Shown here: one piece after another, positions 16,731 through 25,661 of the stretch | Position numbering within the stretch: position 1 is the stretch's first letter | Layout of the letters: each line of letters starts with the position of its first letter | Notes under the pieces: model-generated | Database searches by the model: none | What the model was told of the DNA's origin: nothing | Seen by the model: only the letters and a program-made list of their open reading frames with translations | Translations under genes and position numbers: made by a program | Assembly: GCF_016744175.1 (NCBI RefSeq) | Contig: NZ_JADGEV010000032.1 | Location: 1 to 44,013, forward strand | Source: Neptunomonas sp. | Lineage (GTDB): Bacteria; Pseudomonadota; Gammaproteobacteria; Pseudomonadales; Balneatricaceae | Length of the DNA: 44,013 bases | Direction: 5' to 3'

Positions 16731-19700
16731 CTTTATCCACTTCTAAGTGGTTCATCATTTCGCCAAATAGTTGCTCGGAATATGCAAAGATGCCGGGTGC
16801 TACCATTCGCCACTCTGGGTAAACCCTGCGCACATATGGGTTGTTGCAGTCTCCACCACGATCACTTTCAAAACGGATTTGAGCATCTTTTCGTGCTTTT
16901 TCTTCGTCCTTTTGACGCAAGCTTAACCATTTCCAAGCAGGCTCCGGTAGCCAGTTAAGCGGCAAACGCTGCCCCTCTAAGTACACACGGATCAAGCCAC
17001 TTAACTGCGCATGTGCTACATCAGCAGCCAGCGGCTTAAAGCTAAACTGCTCACTCAATCCGCGGTACACCGTACGCTCAAAGAAACCTGCGGCACAACT
17101 CGCTAAATGTTGAACCCACGTCATGAAGCGATGCCTTCCTGAGACTTTGGACACATCATATTTCAATACACCAGTTGAGTAAGCATCAGTAATCCACCCT
17201 TGTAATTGTAAACCAAGCTTTATCTGATCAAACGCAAGCTTTACTTCCAGTCGACGAGGTTTCCCTTGCATCAAGGGCTTCATTTTTTCGTAAAGGTCGT
17301 CGATATCATGAGCTCTTTTAGATAGCTCCAAATCACCTGCTTTTCCAACAGGGAGTATTCCTGACTTTCGGATATATTGTGCTGTTGTTTCTAAACCATC
17401 ACCACGCACAGCCGCCTGTAATAATGATTTTCGCATGGTGTAATCAGTCAATGGCTCCAAACTAAAAGGCTCTTCATCTGACAGCACCAGTTCATCATCA
17501 CGGAAATAAATCTGCATTCTTTTCTGGAAAAAATATTGAATGGGGTGTCGATAAAAAGCGACCAAATCATCTAATTCAAGCAAATCACACTCAACTTCAG
17601 ATAACTTCCCTTTAATAAAGCTTTCTACTTTCGGTTGTATATTTTGAGGAATAGCCCAACGAGCGTTATAACTAAATAAGCTATCAGCAGCTTCGTCAAA
17701 ATAAGCATGACTGTAAGCGGTTAATGGGTGCTCTATTAATATATGTTCTTGAACTGAGCCACCCTTCGAGGAACTATCTAGTCCCTCTATTCGGTATGCC
17801 TGATCACAAAATTCCAATACTTCACTGACTAGCACCGACGGCACACGTTTAGAATTATCAGCGATCGATCGGCCAACGTAACTAATATAGAGTGCTTCAC
17901 GAGCAGACAGTAAAGCTTCAAGAAATAGATAACGATCATCATCTCTGCGTGACCGGTCTCCTTTGCGAGGGTGATCAACCATGAGATCAAACCCCATCGG
18001 CGGCAAGGAACGCGGGTAGTCACTATCATTCATACCGAGCAAGCAAACAACTTTAAACGGTATAGCTCGCATGGGCATGAGAGTACAAAAATTAATTTGG
18101 CCCGATAAAAACCGTTGTGACGATCGCTGGCTCGTCAATTGCTCATGAAGGCAGTCTCGTAATATAGCGACATCTATTTTTTGCTCATACGCCACTTCCT
18201 GAAAAGTTTCCCGTAACGACTCAAGTGCTCGATAAATTAACTCCAGAGCCTCATGGTCACGTTCATCGGGCAAGTACATTGCACTAAGCACCTCCTGGAT
18301 CTGAACAATCCAGTCGCCCAATAAATGCTCACCGGTAAAGCTATTACGGTATTCATTTAAAGACGCTAAAAAAGATGACAACTGTCCCAGTGCCGTGGCA
18401 GACAACCCGGCGACCCCTTCATAAGGAGCAATGCCATTCCAAACAGTATCAGTTTCACCTAGTGCATAACCGCTAAAAAGGCGATCCATGCCAAAATGCC
18501 AACTATTTTGCTCAAAAAACGCGCCTCCTATATCTGCACGAGACGTTTTATCTAATCCCCAATGAATACCGGTTTCACTAATCCAGTAACGGATGTTTTC
18601 AAAATCTTCCTGCTCCAATTCGAGACGCCGCAAGGTAGCAGGCAGCTCTAATAATTCAATGACTTCAGAGACAGTAAAACGACTATTATTAATCCCAATA
18701 AGCTGCAGGAAGCTGCTTATCAAAGGAATTTCCTGCTCAGCAGAACGGTCAGAAATGGAGTAAGGAAAAAAATGTTTATGTTCAGCGTTACCAAAAACAG
18801 CATCTATGTACGGAGCGTAATACGCCACATCAGGCATCATCACAATAATATCGCGCGGTTTCAGCTCCGCATCATCCTCGAACATAGCTAATAACTGATC
18901 TTGTAACACTTCCACTTCACGCAATGCACTGTGAGAACAATGTAACTGAATACTTTTATCGTTCTCAGAGAGGGTCAATGGTAAAAGATCAGAATCGGTA
19001 GCGTCTTGAGTTGAGCGTTCATTATTAGGTTGATCAGTAACAGATCCTCGATTATTGAGATCTAAGATATCTGTCTGTAGCGCCCCCAAAAGCGTCATAT
19101 AGCCTGGCGCATTAAACAAGCCAACTTCTGGCAACTCCATCTGCTGTATAAGGTGAAGGTAGTCCCGCCCCAGCTTACCCATTGATGCTAATAATGGGTG
19201 TCCTACTTGATAATGTTCAAGCGCCGCGGGGTTATGGCCTCCCTCAGCCTTGGATAGCCACATACGGTTCAACCTAGCCAAATAGCCGGGGTCGACAATA
19301 TCTCCCCAATAATGTCGGCACGGGTTAGCCAACATCAAATGGACATCAATTTTTTGCCCTAATGCTGCCAGTGCTTCAATATAGTTTTGTGGTAGCGCTG
19401 AAATACCAAAAACAAAAATTCGTTGCGGCAACCCGGTAAGAGATGCTTGCTTGTCGTTAAGTGCACTAATAAATGTTTCGTACATATTGGCTCGATGCCA
19501 ATGCGGTAACTCTCGACTATCTGTATCCGCTACAATGGCACGCCATAAAATAGGTTGCCAACGCTGATCATCTCTACTAGCAGGTTGGTCATCGCCCTGC
19601 TCCCACGCAGCAATCCAGTCAGGACGATACACAAGGTACTGATCATAAAGATCAGCCACGCGCGCGCACAGATGATAAAGGCGCAGCGGTTCATCATCTT

Positions 19701-20049
19701 GATTGAGGTACTGTTTAAGTATAGAGAACTGATCATCACTAAGATGCTCTGGAAGTATTCTCATTAAGACCCATGTGATTGCAGCCTTATTGTATGCAGA
19801 ACGCTCTGGTACATCATCTAGCGCGGCAACGAAAACCTTCCATAAAAAGCTAGCAGGCAGCGGAAATTCTATATTTGCGGCAATACCCAAACGGTCAGCC
19901 AGCTCTAGTTTTAACCACTGCGCCATGCCCGGGCTTTGAACAAGAATTTGATCAGCAATAAATGGATCAGATTGAGGATCGCTTTTGATCATCTCCACCA
20001 GCACATCACGCAGGGTATCCAACGCGTTTGAGTGATAAATCCTTAGCAT
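16720..20049 (-). CDS. recC: Exodeoxyribonuclease V subunit gamma, RecC
   Basis: 1109 residues (E. coli 1122). The N-terminus has the RecC pattern ILVQSPGMAQWLKLELADRLGIAANIEFPLP, and later elements include VFGISALPQNY, LPPMGFDLM and the DRYLFLEALLSARE block. RecC holds the complex together and scans single-stranded DNA for Chi. It is an inactivated helicase/nuclease-like fold, consistent with the absence of a Walker A motif. CAGGG lies seven bases before the ATG. It starts 31 bp after a small unknown gene on the same strand, and its end overlaps recB. Confidence 0.96.
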   Translation of the reverse strand: MLRIYHSNALDTLRDVLVEMIKSDPQSDPFIADQILVQSPGMAQWLKLELADRLGIAANIEFPLPASFLWKVFVAALDDVPERSAYNKAAITWVLMRILPEHLSDDQFSILKQYLNQDDEPLRLYHLCARVADLYDQYLVYRPDWIAAWEQGDDQPASRDDQRWQPILWRAIVADTDSRELPHWHRANMYETFISALNDKQASLTGLPQRIFVFGISALPQNYIEALAALGQKIDVHLMLANPCRHYWGDIVDPGYLARLNRMWLSKAEGGHNPAALEHYQVGHPLLASMGKLGRDYLHLIQQMELPEVGLFNAPGYMTLLGALQTDILDLNNRGSVTDQPNNERSTQDATDSDLLPLTLSENDKSIQLHCSHSALREVEVLQDQLLAMFEDDAELKPRDIIVMMPDVAYYAPYIDAVFGNAEHKHFFPYSISDRSAEQEIPLISSFLQLIGINNSRFTVSEVIELLELPATLRRLELEQEDFENIRYWISETGIHWGLDKTSRADIGGAFFEQNSWHFGMDRLFSGYALGETDTVWNGIAPYEGVAGLSATALGQLSSFLASLNEYRNSFTGEHLLGDWIVQIQEVLSAMYLPDERDHEALELIYRALESLRETFQEVAYEQKIDVAILRDCLHEQLTSQRSSQRFLSGQINFCTLMPMRAIPFKVVCLLGMNDSDYPRSLPPMGFDLMVDHPRKGDRSRRDDDRYLFLEALLSAREALYISYVGRSIADNSKRVPSVLVSEVLEFCDQAYRIEGLDSSSKGGSVQEHILIEHPLTAYSHAYFDEAADSLFSYNARWAIPQNIQPKVESFIKGKLSEVECDLLELDDLVAFYRHPIQYFFQKRMQIYFRDDELVLSDEEPFSLEPLTDYTMRKSLLQAAVRGDGLETTAQYIRKSGILPVGKAGDLELSKRAHDIDDLYEKMKPLMQGKPRRLEVKLAFDQIKLGLQLQGWITDAYSTGVLKYDVSKVSGRHRFMTWVQHLASCAAGFFERTVYRGLSEQFSFKPLAADVAHAQLSGLIRVYLEGQRLPLNWLPEPAWKWLSLRQKDEEKARKDAQIRFESDRGGDCNNPYVRRVYPEWRMVAPGIFAYSEQLFGEMMNHLEVDKDDH

Positions 20050-20080
20050 GAGTCTACCCTGTATTGTTTATAGGTTATCC

Positions 20081-20311
20081 CTACCCTACTGGTTGCGCCT
20101 CAGAGATTACCCCCTCAGTATCATCAATATTCAGATGTTTATCGACAAACACGAACCCACCATCAGTGGTCCATACATCTTTTCCTTGCTCAACCCTAAT
20201 AACACCATTAAAACGCTTACCGAGGTAAGTTACCGCATCTTCTAATGTATCGATGTCGCATAGCATTACACCGCCACGATCATCTTCCGTAGAAAACAGA
20301 AAACTTTTCAC
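20081..20311 (-). CDS. Small protein of unknown function heading the recCBD operon
   Basis: 76 residues, acidic, no signal peptide or membrane helix and no cysteine cluster. The GTG start at 20311 is supported by AGGAG at a 6-nt spacing, a strong argument that this is a real gene. I recognise no family. Segments such as GGVMLCDIDTLEDAVTYLG and DVWTTDGGFVFVDKHLN suggest a small alpha/beta fold. The stop is 31 bp before the recC start with no hairpin between, so it is probably the first gene of the recCBD transcript, divergent from ptsP. Confidence 0.75.
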   Translation of the reverse strand: MKSFLFSTEDDRGGVMLCDIDTLEDAVTYLGKRFNGVIRVEQGKDVWTTDGGFVFVDKHLNIDDTEGVISEAQPVG

Positions 20312-20502
20312 TTGAATCTCCTGCTTTTGTTATCAAAAAAGCTCATACGAAGCGTAAATAGTGGTATGAATAAATGCATATATCCTACTCATACAGAATA
20401 CAGCATCTTACTGGAACTCAATTCCAGCAGCCATTGATAAATAAATGTTTTATGTGCGATTATAAGTTCTTCTCCCTGTCAGAATCCATACAGGACGTAT
20501 GC

Positions 20503-22752
20503 ATGCAGCACTCATTGGCAACCTTAACAACACTTGTTCAAGAGATATCTGACGCCGAAAATGCAATGACTGCAATGCAAACAATTGTAGCGCGCCTCAG
20601 CCAATTGATGGACGTGCCAGTGTGTAGCCTATACCTCAAATCACCTGCGCGCTCTAAACTTATCTTAGCGGCAACACAAGGCTTATCAAAGAGCTCTGTA
20701 GGCAAAATAAAATTAGGATTAGATGAAGGTTTAGTGGGCGTTATTGCCTCAACTAAACACTCCTTCAACCTTGCAGATGCACCCTCACACGACAAGTTTT
20801 TACTTTTTCCAGAAGCCCAAGAAGCACCTTACAAACAGTTTATGGGTGTACCTCTCATCCATCTGCGCCAATTAATCGGTGTTATTGTTGTACAAGGAAA
20901 AACAAACAAGCCCTTCTCCCAAGAAGCTGAAGCATTCCTTATAACAATTGCATCTCAGTTAGCAGCAACACTTTACAACATCCAAAAATCAGGTGAGTGG
21001 ATACCAAAGCGACGGCCAGGAAAACTCTATAAACGCTTTAACGGCATTGTTAGCTCATCAGGCGTAGGGATTGGTGAGCTGGTCCATATCAATACGCATA
21101 TAGACTTAAAGGTCGAACCCGATAAAGCCGCTTCTAACCTAGAAGCTGAGCAGGATATATTTGAAACAGCCTTACAAAAGGTTATTGACGATTTAGAGCA
21201 TGGTGCCAATAAAATAAAAAAGGATTTACCAGAAGATATTGTTTCTCTTTTTTCTGTCTACCGGATGATGCTTGAAAGCCCAGAACTAAAAGACGGCATT
21301 TTAGAAAGAATCCAGTCGGGCAACAGTGCCATGTGGTCTGTCAGGGAAACTGCATTTGAATTAGCCACTGTATTTGAAATGGCAGATGATCCTTACATGA
21401 AAGTGAGAGGGGAAGATGTCAAAAACATAGCCATCAAGCTTATGACACAAATGGCTAAGCGCGAAAGAACAACCTCACCGGATAGCCGAACTCCGATCAT
21501 TATTGCCGGAGACTTAATCAGCATCACAGATTTGTCTGAGTATAACTCTTCTCAGATCCAGGGCATTATCAGCACGTCAGGTTCAGCACTATCTCACACC
21601 TCTATTGTGGCAAATGCACTAGGTCTTCCTGCGGTCATGGGTGTTTCTGAGCTTAACCTCAAACGCTACCGAGGCCAACTTAGCGTAGTTGATGGCAACC
21701 GCGGTGAAGTTGTTATATCGCCGCCCAAAGAGATGGTTAGAGAGTATCGCCTACTTGCTAAACACGAGCAGCAGTTCAACAAAAAATTAGCAAAGTATAA
21801 AGATTTACCCGCCGTCACCCTCGATGGATTTCATGTCACACTGCACACAAATACCGGCTTACTAGCCGATGTCTCGCCTGGTCTGCAAAATGGAGCTGAG
21901 GGTGTTGGACTGTACCGTTCTGAAATCCCATTTATGGTACACGACAGCTTTCCTACAGAAGAAGAGCAATATCTTGTCTACAAAGAAGTAATAGATGCCT
22001 ATAGCCCTCGCCCTGTATCGATGCGTACTTTAGATATTGGTGGAGATAAGCAGCTTCCATATTTTTCATTCAAAGAAGAAAACCCCTACTTAGGCTGGAG
22101 AGGTATCCGTTTTACGCTAGATAATACCGCTCTACAAGTAACGCAAATTCGCGCTATGCTCCGCGCAGCACATGGCCGTGACAACCTTCAAATTCTCGTT
22201 CCTATGGTCAGCAGAATCGACGAGATAAAAGCAATAAAGGACCTTATTCAACAATCCTTACTTGAACTCAATAAAGAAGGGAAACAAGTTAGCAAGCCTA
22301 AATTAGGCATTATGATAGAAGTACCCTCGGCTATGTTGCTTTTGGATAAAGTCGCACCTTATGTTGACTTCGTCTCCATAGGCTCAAATGATTTAACCCA
22401 GTACCTACTTGCAGTAGACCGTAATAACCCAAAAGTTTCGGGCTTATTTGATCACCTTCATCCTGCGGTTCTTGTTGCACTCCAGATGATCAAAAGCAAG
22501 TGTTCAGAATTAAATTTACCCGTTTCTTTGTGCGGTGAAATGGCTGCTGACCCTGCTTCTGTACTCTTACTCATTGCTATGGGATTTGATCGACTCAGTC
22601 TAAGCGCGCATAAAATCCCCAAAATAAAATGGCTTATACGCCAACTCAAGAGAGAAGACTTATTAAAACTATTGATCAAAGCAAACGCAGCTGAAGGAGA
22701 GGTTGAAATACGTAAGTTACTTTCTAAAAAAATCAAAGAGCTTGGCCTGTAA
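20503..22752 (+). CDS. ptsP: PEP-protein phosphotransferase of the nitrogen PTS (EI-Ntr)
   Basis: 749 residues from the chosen start, matching PtsP length. An N-terminal GAF domain (about 20-165) is followed by the enzyme I parts: HPr-binding region, the phosphohistidine swivel domain with H365 in SALSHTSIVA, and the PEP-binding barrel with Cys677 in SLCGEMAADP. It passes phosphate from PEP to NPr (PtsO) and then PtsN. The frame is open back to 20374, but CAGGA seven bases before the ATG at 20503 and the family N-terminus fix the start. The usual rppH neighbour is not upstream; the 190-bp gap to the divergent gene should hold the promoter. Confidence 0.95.
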   Translation: MQHSLATLTTLVQEISDAENAMTAMQTIVARLSQLMDVPVCSLYLKSPARSKLILAATQGLSKSSVGKIKLGLDEGLVGVIASTKHSFNLADAPSHDKFLLFPEAQEAPYKQFMGVPLIHLRQLIGVIVVQGKTNKPFSQEAEAFLITIASQLAATLYNIQKSGEWIPKRRPGKLYKRFNGIVSSSGVGIGELVHINTHIDLKVEPDKAASNLEAEQDIFETALQKVIDDLEHGANKIKKDLPEDIVSLFSVYRMMLESPELKDGILERIQSGNSAMWSVRETAFELATVFEMADDPYMKVRGEDVKNIAIKLMTQMAKRERTTSPDSRTPIIIAGDLISITDLSEYNSSQIQGIISTSGSALSHTSIVANALGLPAVMGVSELNLKRYRGQLSVVDGNRGEVVISPPKEMVREYRLLAKHEQQFNKKLAKYKDLPAVTLDGFHVTLHTNTGLLADVSPGLQNGAEGVGLYRSEIPFMVHDSFPTEEEQYLVYKEVIDAYSPRPVSMRTLDIGGDKQLPYFSFKEENPYLGWRGIRFTLDNTALQVTQIRAMLRAAHGRDNLQILVPMVSRIDEIKAIKDLIQQSLLELNKEGKQVSKPKLGIMIEVPSAMLLLDKVAPYVDFVSIGSNDLTQYLLAVDRNNPKVSGLFDHLHPAVLVALQMIKSKCSELNLPVSLCGEMAADPASVLLLIAMGFDRLSLSAHKIPKIKWLIRQLKREDLLKLLIKANAAEGEVEIRKLLSKKIKELGL

Positions 22753-22910
22753 CCATAATAGTTTCACACACCCTCTCAAAACCAGTAGTCTATTTTTTTG
22801 TTTTTTCCAGAAAATTTAAAACTTTTTTTATAGAAAGACTCTATATCTATGGATGGTGTAGGTTTTTTTCATTAAGATGAAGGTATATTTAACTGCAGTC
22901 AGGTAGTATC

Positions 22911-23327
22911 GTGCAGCCAAAAACAACTATATCTACTGATAACATCTATAAATTCTACGCCCTCACGGGACTACTCTCCACAATAACTCTCATAGTTCTT
23001 TTCTTTCAATTAACCGAGGAATACAACACCCGGGTTTTTGATCGTTATATTAAAGCGTCTGTTCTTGAAGGGATCAGAGCACCAACACTCGAACAGAAAG
23101 TTACTCTTCAAGTTATTGAACGCCAATCCGACTTAGATGCATCAAATAAGCAGTTTTATTCAATTACATTGGGCGTGCTGATTGGCTGGAGTCTTTTATC
23201 AATGATTATTGGATTCTGGCAGTGGCACACCAAAATCCAACCTATACATAATGAAATAAACCGCCATGAGCTAATAAAACTAAAGCATGAAATAGTACGT
23301 TTAAAGAAAGGCCCGCACCCTTTTTAA
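22911..23327 (+). CDS. Two-TM membrane protein, unknown function
   Basis: 138 residues starting at a GTG with CAGG eight bases upstream. Two hydrophobic helices (about 16-35 and 85-103) flank a polar segment of about 50 residues that should be periplasmic, and the C-terminal tail is basic with a short helix. I recognise no family. It follows ptsP by 158 bp of AT-rich DNA and ends three bases before the convergent MFS stop, leaving no room for a terminator. Confidence 0.65.
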   Translation: MQPKTTISTDNIYKFYALTGLLSTITLIVLFFQLTEEYNTRVFDRYIKASVLEGIRAPTLEQKVTLQVIERQSDLDASNKQFYSITLGVLIGWSLLSMIIGFWQWHTKIQPIHNEINRHELIKLKHEIVRLKKGPHPF

Positions 23328-23330
23328 AAC

Positions 23331-24500
23331 CTAAGATGCAGTTTGTTTGATTCTTTTTGAAAAGAAAACAACAACCAGCATAGCCCAAACTACTACAGGT
23401 ATCATGAGAGCATTCATAGTCTCCCACCCCATGCTAACCTCCAGCCAGCCGGCACTTAATGCTGATATAGTAACCATACCAAATACTAAAAATTCGTTTG
23501 TAGCTTGAGTTTTAGCGCGTTCCTGTTCAACGTAGGCCCCTGTTACAAGGCTAGTCGCACTTATAAACATAAAGTTCCATCCCAAGCCCAACAAGAATAA
23601 AGCACTCCAAAAATGCCATTCTGTTTTTCCATTAAGGTTAATAAAAATACACGCCAACATTATTACCCCTCCCAAGAGCATCATAGGAGTGGTTCCAAAG
23701 CGCTGAATTAATCTTCCAGTAAAGAAAGAAGGCAAGAACATGCCTAATACATGCCATTCGATGACCCAAGCGGTTTGTGGAAACGAAAAACCACAGCGAG
23801 CCATTGCCAAAGGAGTTGCTGTCATTAATAAGTTCATAACTGTATAACTCACCATACCGACCACAACAGCCACTATAAAAACTGGTTGCGTAGCAATCTC
23901 AAATAATGGCCGCTGCCCTTCCTTATTCGCCACCGAGTTACTAGTGCTGGGAATAGACACCCCCATTAGCAACAACAACGCGATTACATACAGTCCAACC
24001 AAACCAACAAAAGAACCGACAAACTCTTGGCTAATCCAATCTCGGCTTTCGACAGCTAACGCAGGACCTATAATAGCGGCCAAGACGCCACCAAACATAA
24101 CCATCGATATCGCTCTATTTTTATGCTCAGGCTCACAGGCCTCGACAGCAGCAAAGCGGTATAAAGTACCAAATCCAATCCCGACACCTAACAATGTCGT
24201 ACCAACACAAAAAAAGAAGAAACTTTGATACATCAACGCTACGGCAGAAACAATCGCTCCAATAATGCCGACCGAGTTCCCTAAATAGAAACCATTCCGA
24301 CGCCCAATACGCTGCATTATTAAAGAAGCAGGAATGGTAGCCAACATCAACCCAACAAACTGCATCGCAATAGGTAAAGTGATAAGCGCATCCGAAGGAG
24401 ACAAGGACTGCCCTATCAGTCCATTTACAGAAATTAACAGTACGTTACCTGTGCCTAATAACGCTTGGCATAACGACAACAACACGACACTGCGATTCAT
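23331..24500 (-). CDS. Major facilitator superfamily transporter
   Basis: 389 residues with about 12 hydrophobic helices. The loop between helices 2 and 3 carries an MFS motif-A-like element (MQRIGRRNGFYLG), and a second copy occurs in the C-terminal half (FTGRLIQRFGTTP). AGGAG lies five bases before the ATG. The substrate cannot be told from sequence; the family resembles putative drug or metabolite exporters (YfcJ/YcaD-like in size). It converges on the two-TM gene and is divergent from the response regulator. Confidence 0.88.
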   Translation of the reverse strand: MNRSVVLLSLCQALLGTGNVLLISVNGLIGQSLSPSDALITLPIAMQFVGLMLATIPASLIMQRIGRRNGFYLGNSVGIIGAIVSAVALMYQSFFFFCVGTTLLGVGIGFGTLYRFAAVEACEPEHKNRAISMVMFGGVLAAIIGPALAVESRDWISQEFVGSFVGLVGLYVIALLLLMGVSIPSTSNSVANKEGQRPLFEIATQPVFIVAVVVGMVSYTVMNLLMTATPLAMARCGFSFPQTAWVIEWHVLGMFLPSFFTGRLIQRFGTTPMMLLGGVIMLACIFINLNGKTEWHFWSALFLLGLGWNFMFISATSLVTGAYVEQERAKTQATNEFLVFGMVTISALSAGWLEVSMGWETMNALMIPVVVWAMLVVVFFSKRIKQTAS

Positions 24501-24780
24501 TTAATCTCCTGATAACATGCTTTATTTGGTCGACAGTATGGCAATAGGCAAACCTATCAGCAATCATAAATCCAATTATGTAATTCCTATTGAGCGCGAT
24601 TTAAAGACTCCAAAATTTAGTACACCTTTAGTATCAACTCCAACAAACCCAAGCAATTTCTTACCAAAAAATCCACTAAATTATTTGAGTATCAATCACT
24701 ACCTCATTACGCAAAACTCCAAAACGGGTGCTAAACTTATCCATTAAGAATACTCGATTACTGTCATATAGAGACTCAAT

Positions 24781-25584
24781 ATGAATTTTTCGGAATTGTT
24801 TGTACTCATCATTGAACCATCTAGAGTACAAAGGACCATTATTATTAACCACTTGAAAAGTTTTGGCATAGACAACATTGACGAGTTTAGTGATGGGCGC
24901 TCAGCTTTAAATGCAATCCGCCTACAAACTCCCGATATTGTACTATCGTCTATGCACCTTCCCGACATGACAGGGACAGATGTCGTTAATGAAATGCGAC
25001 AAGACCCTAACCTTAACGAAATTACTTTTTTGCTTGTGTCATCGGAAACTCACTATCGATACCTAGAGCCGATAAGACAAGCAGGTGCGATTGCTATTTT
25101 GCCTAAACCTTTTTCTCGCCAAGATTTAGGCGTAGCCCTACAAAGCACATTACATTATCTAACCGATCTCGATACACCGGATGAAGACAAAACAGAAGCA
25201 TTTGAAAGCCTGCAGATATTGCTTGTTGATGACAGCAAAGTATCACGTAAATATTTACATAAGATTCTGGATAATTTAGGCATTCACGCGGTTATTGAAG
25301 CAGCGGATGGAGCAGAAGCTCTAAAAACACTCAACCAGCAAACCTTTGATCTTATTATCTCAGATTATAATATGCCCCATGTCGACGGCAGGGAGATGGT
25401 TGAATATATCCGCTCTCATGGAGAGCAACCTTCCATCCCAATAATGATGGTCACATCCGAGCAAAACAAGAGCCAGCTAGCGGCTATCCAGAGCGCAGGA
25501 GTATCAGCGCTGTGCGCAAAACCTCTTTCGTATGATGTCATGAAACAAATGATTGAACAGCTTGTACTAAATAACGAGCATTAA
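24781..25584 (+). CDS. Double-receiver response regulator with degenerate first receiver
   Basis: 267 residues made of two REC domains and no output domain. REC2 (about 145-262) is complete: D150/D151, phospho-acceptor D195 and K247. REC1 (about 5-125) keeps K109 but has E12-P13 in place of the acidic pair and S57 at the phospho-acceptor position, so it should not be phosphorylated and may dimerise or bind a partner. CheY-like REC2 and the convergent chemoreceptor gene next door suggest a role in chemotaxis-like or pilus signalling (inference). The ribosome site is weak (GAGA). A shared terminator follows. Confidence 0.9.
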   Translation: MNFSELFVLIIEPSRVQRTIIINHLKSFGIDNIDEFSDGRSALNAIRLQTPDIVLSSMHLPDMTGTDVVNEMRQDPNLNEITFLLVSSETHYRYLEPIRQAGAIAILPKPFSRQDLGVALQSTLHYLTDLDTPDEDKTEAFESLQILLVDDSKVSRKYLHKILDNLGIHAVIEAADGAEALKTLNQQTFDLIISDYNMPHVDGREMVEYIRSHGEQPSIPIMMVTSEQNKSQLAAIQSAGVSALCAKPLSYDVMKQMIEQLVLNNEH

Positions 25585-25618
25585 CACTGATCCTAAAAAC
25601 TCATTAATTACCACAAAA

Positions 25619-25645
25619 AAAAGCGTAACATATCGTTACGCTTTT
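25619..25645. terminator. Bidirectional terminator between double-receiver gene and MCP
   Basis: Perfect 11-bp inverted repeat AAAAGCGTAAC / GTTACGCTTTT with a 5-nt loop, A's upstream and T's downstream, placed between two convergent genes. Confidence 0.9.
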
Positions 25646-25661
25646 CATTGCTATTACTCAT

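Noticed and set aside
20374..20502. Longer PtsP beginning at 20374
   Set aside because: The ATG at 20503 has AGGA at good spacing and gives the family length; the upstream residues look non-coding.
24517..24747. 76-codon plus-strand ORF between the MFS gene and the double-receiver gene
   Set aside because: No ribosome site before its ATG, low-complexity Asn/Ser/Pro/Lys composition, no recognisable motif; more likely AT-rich intergenic DNA.
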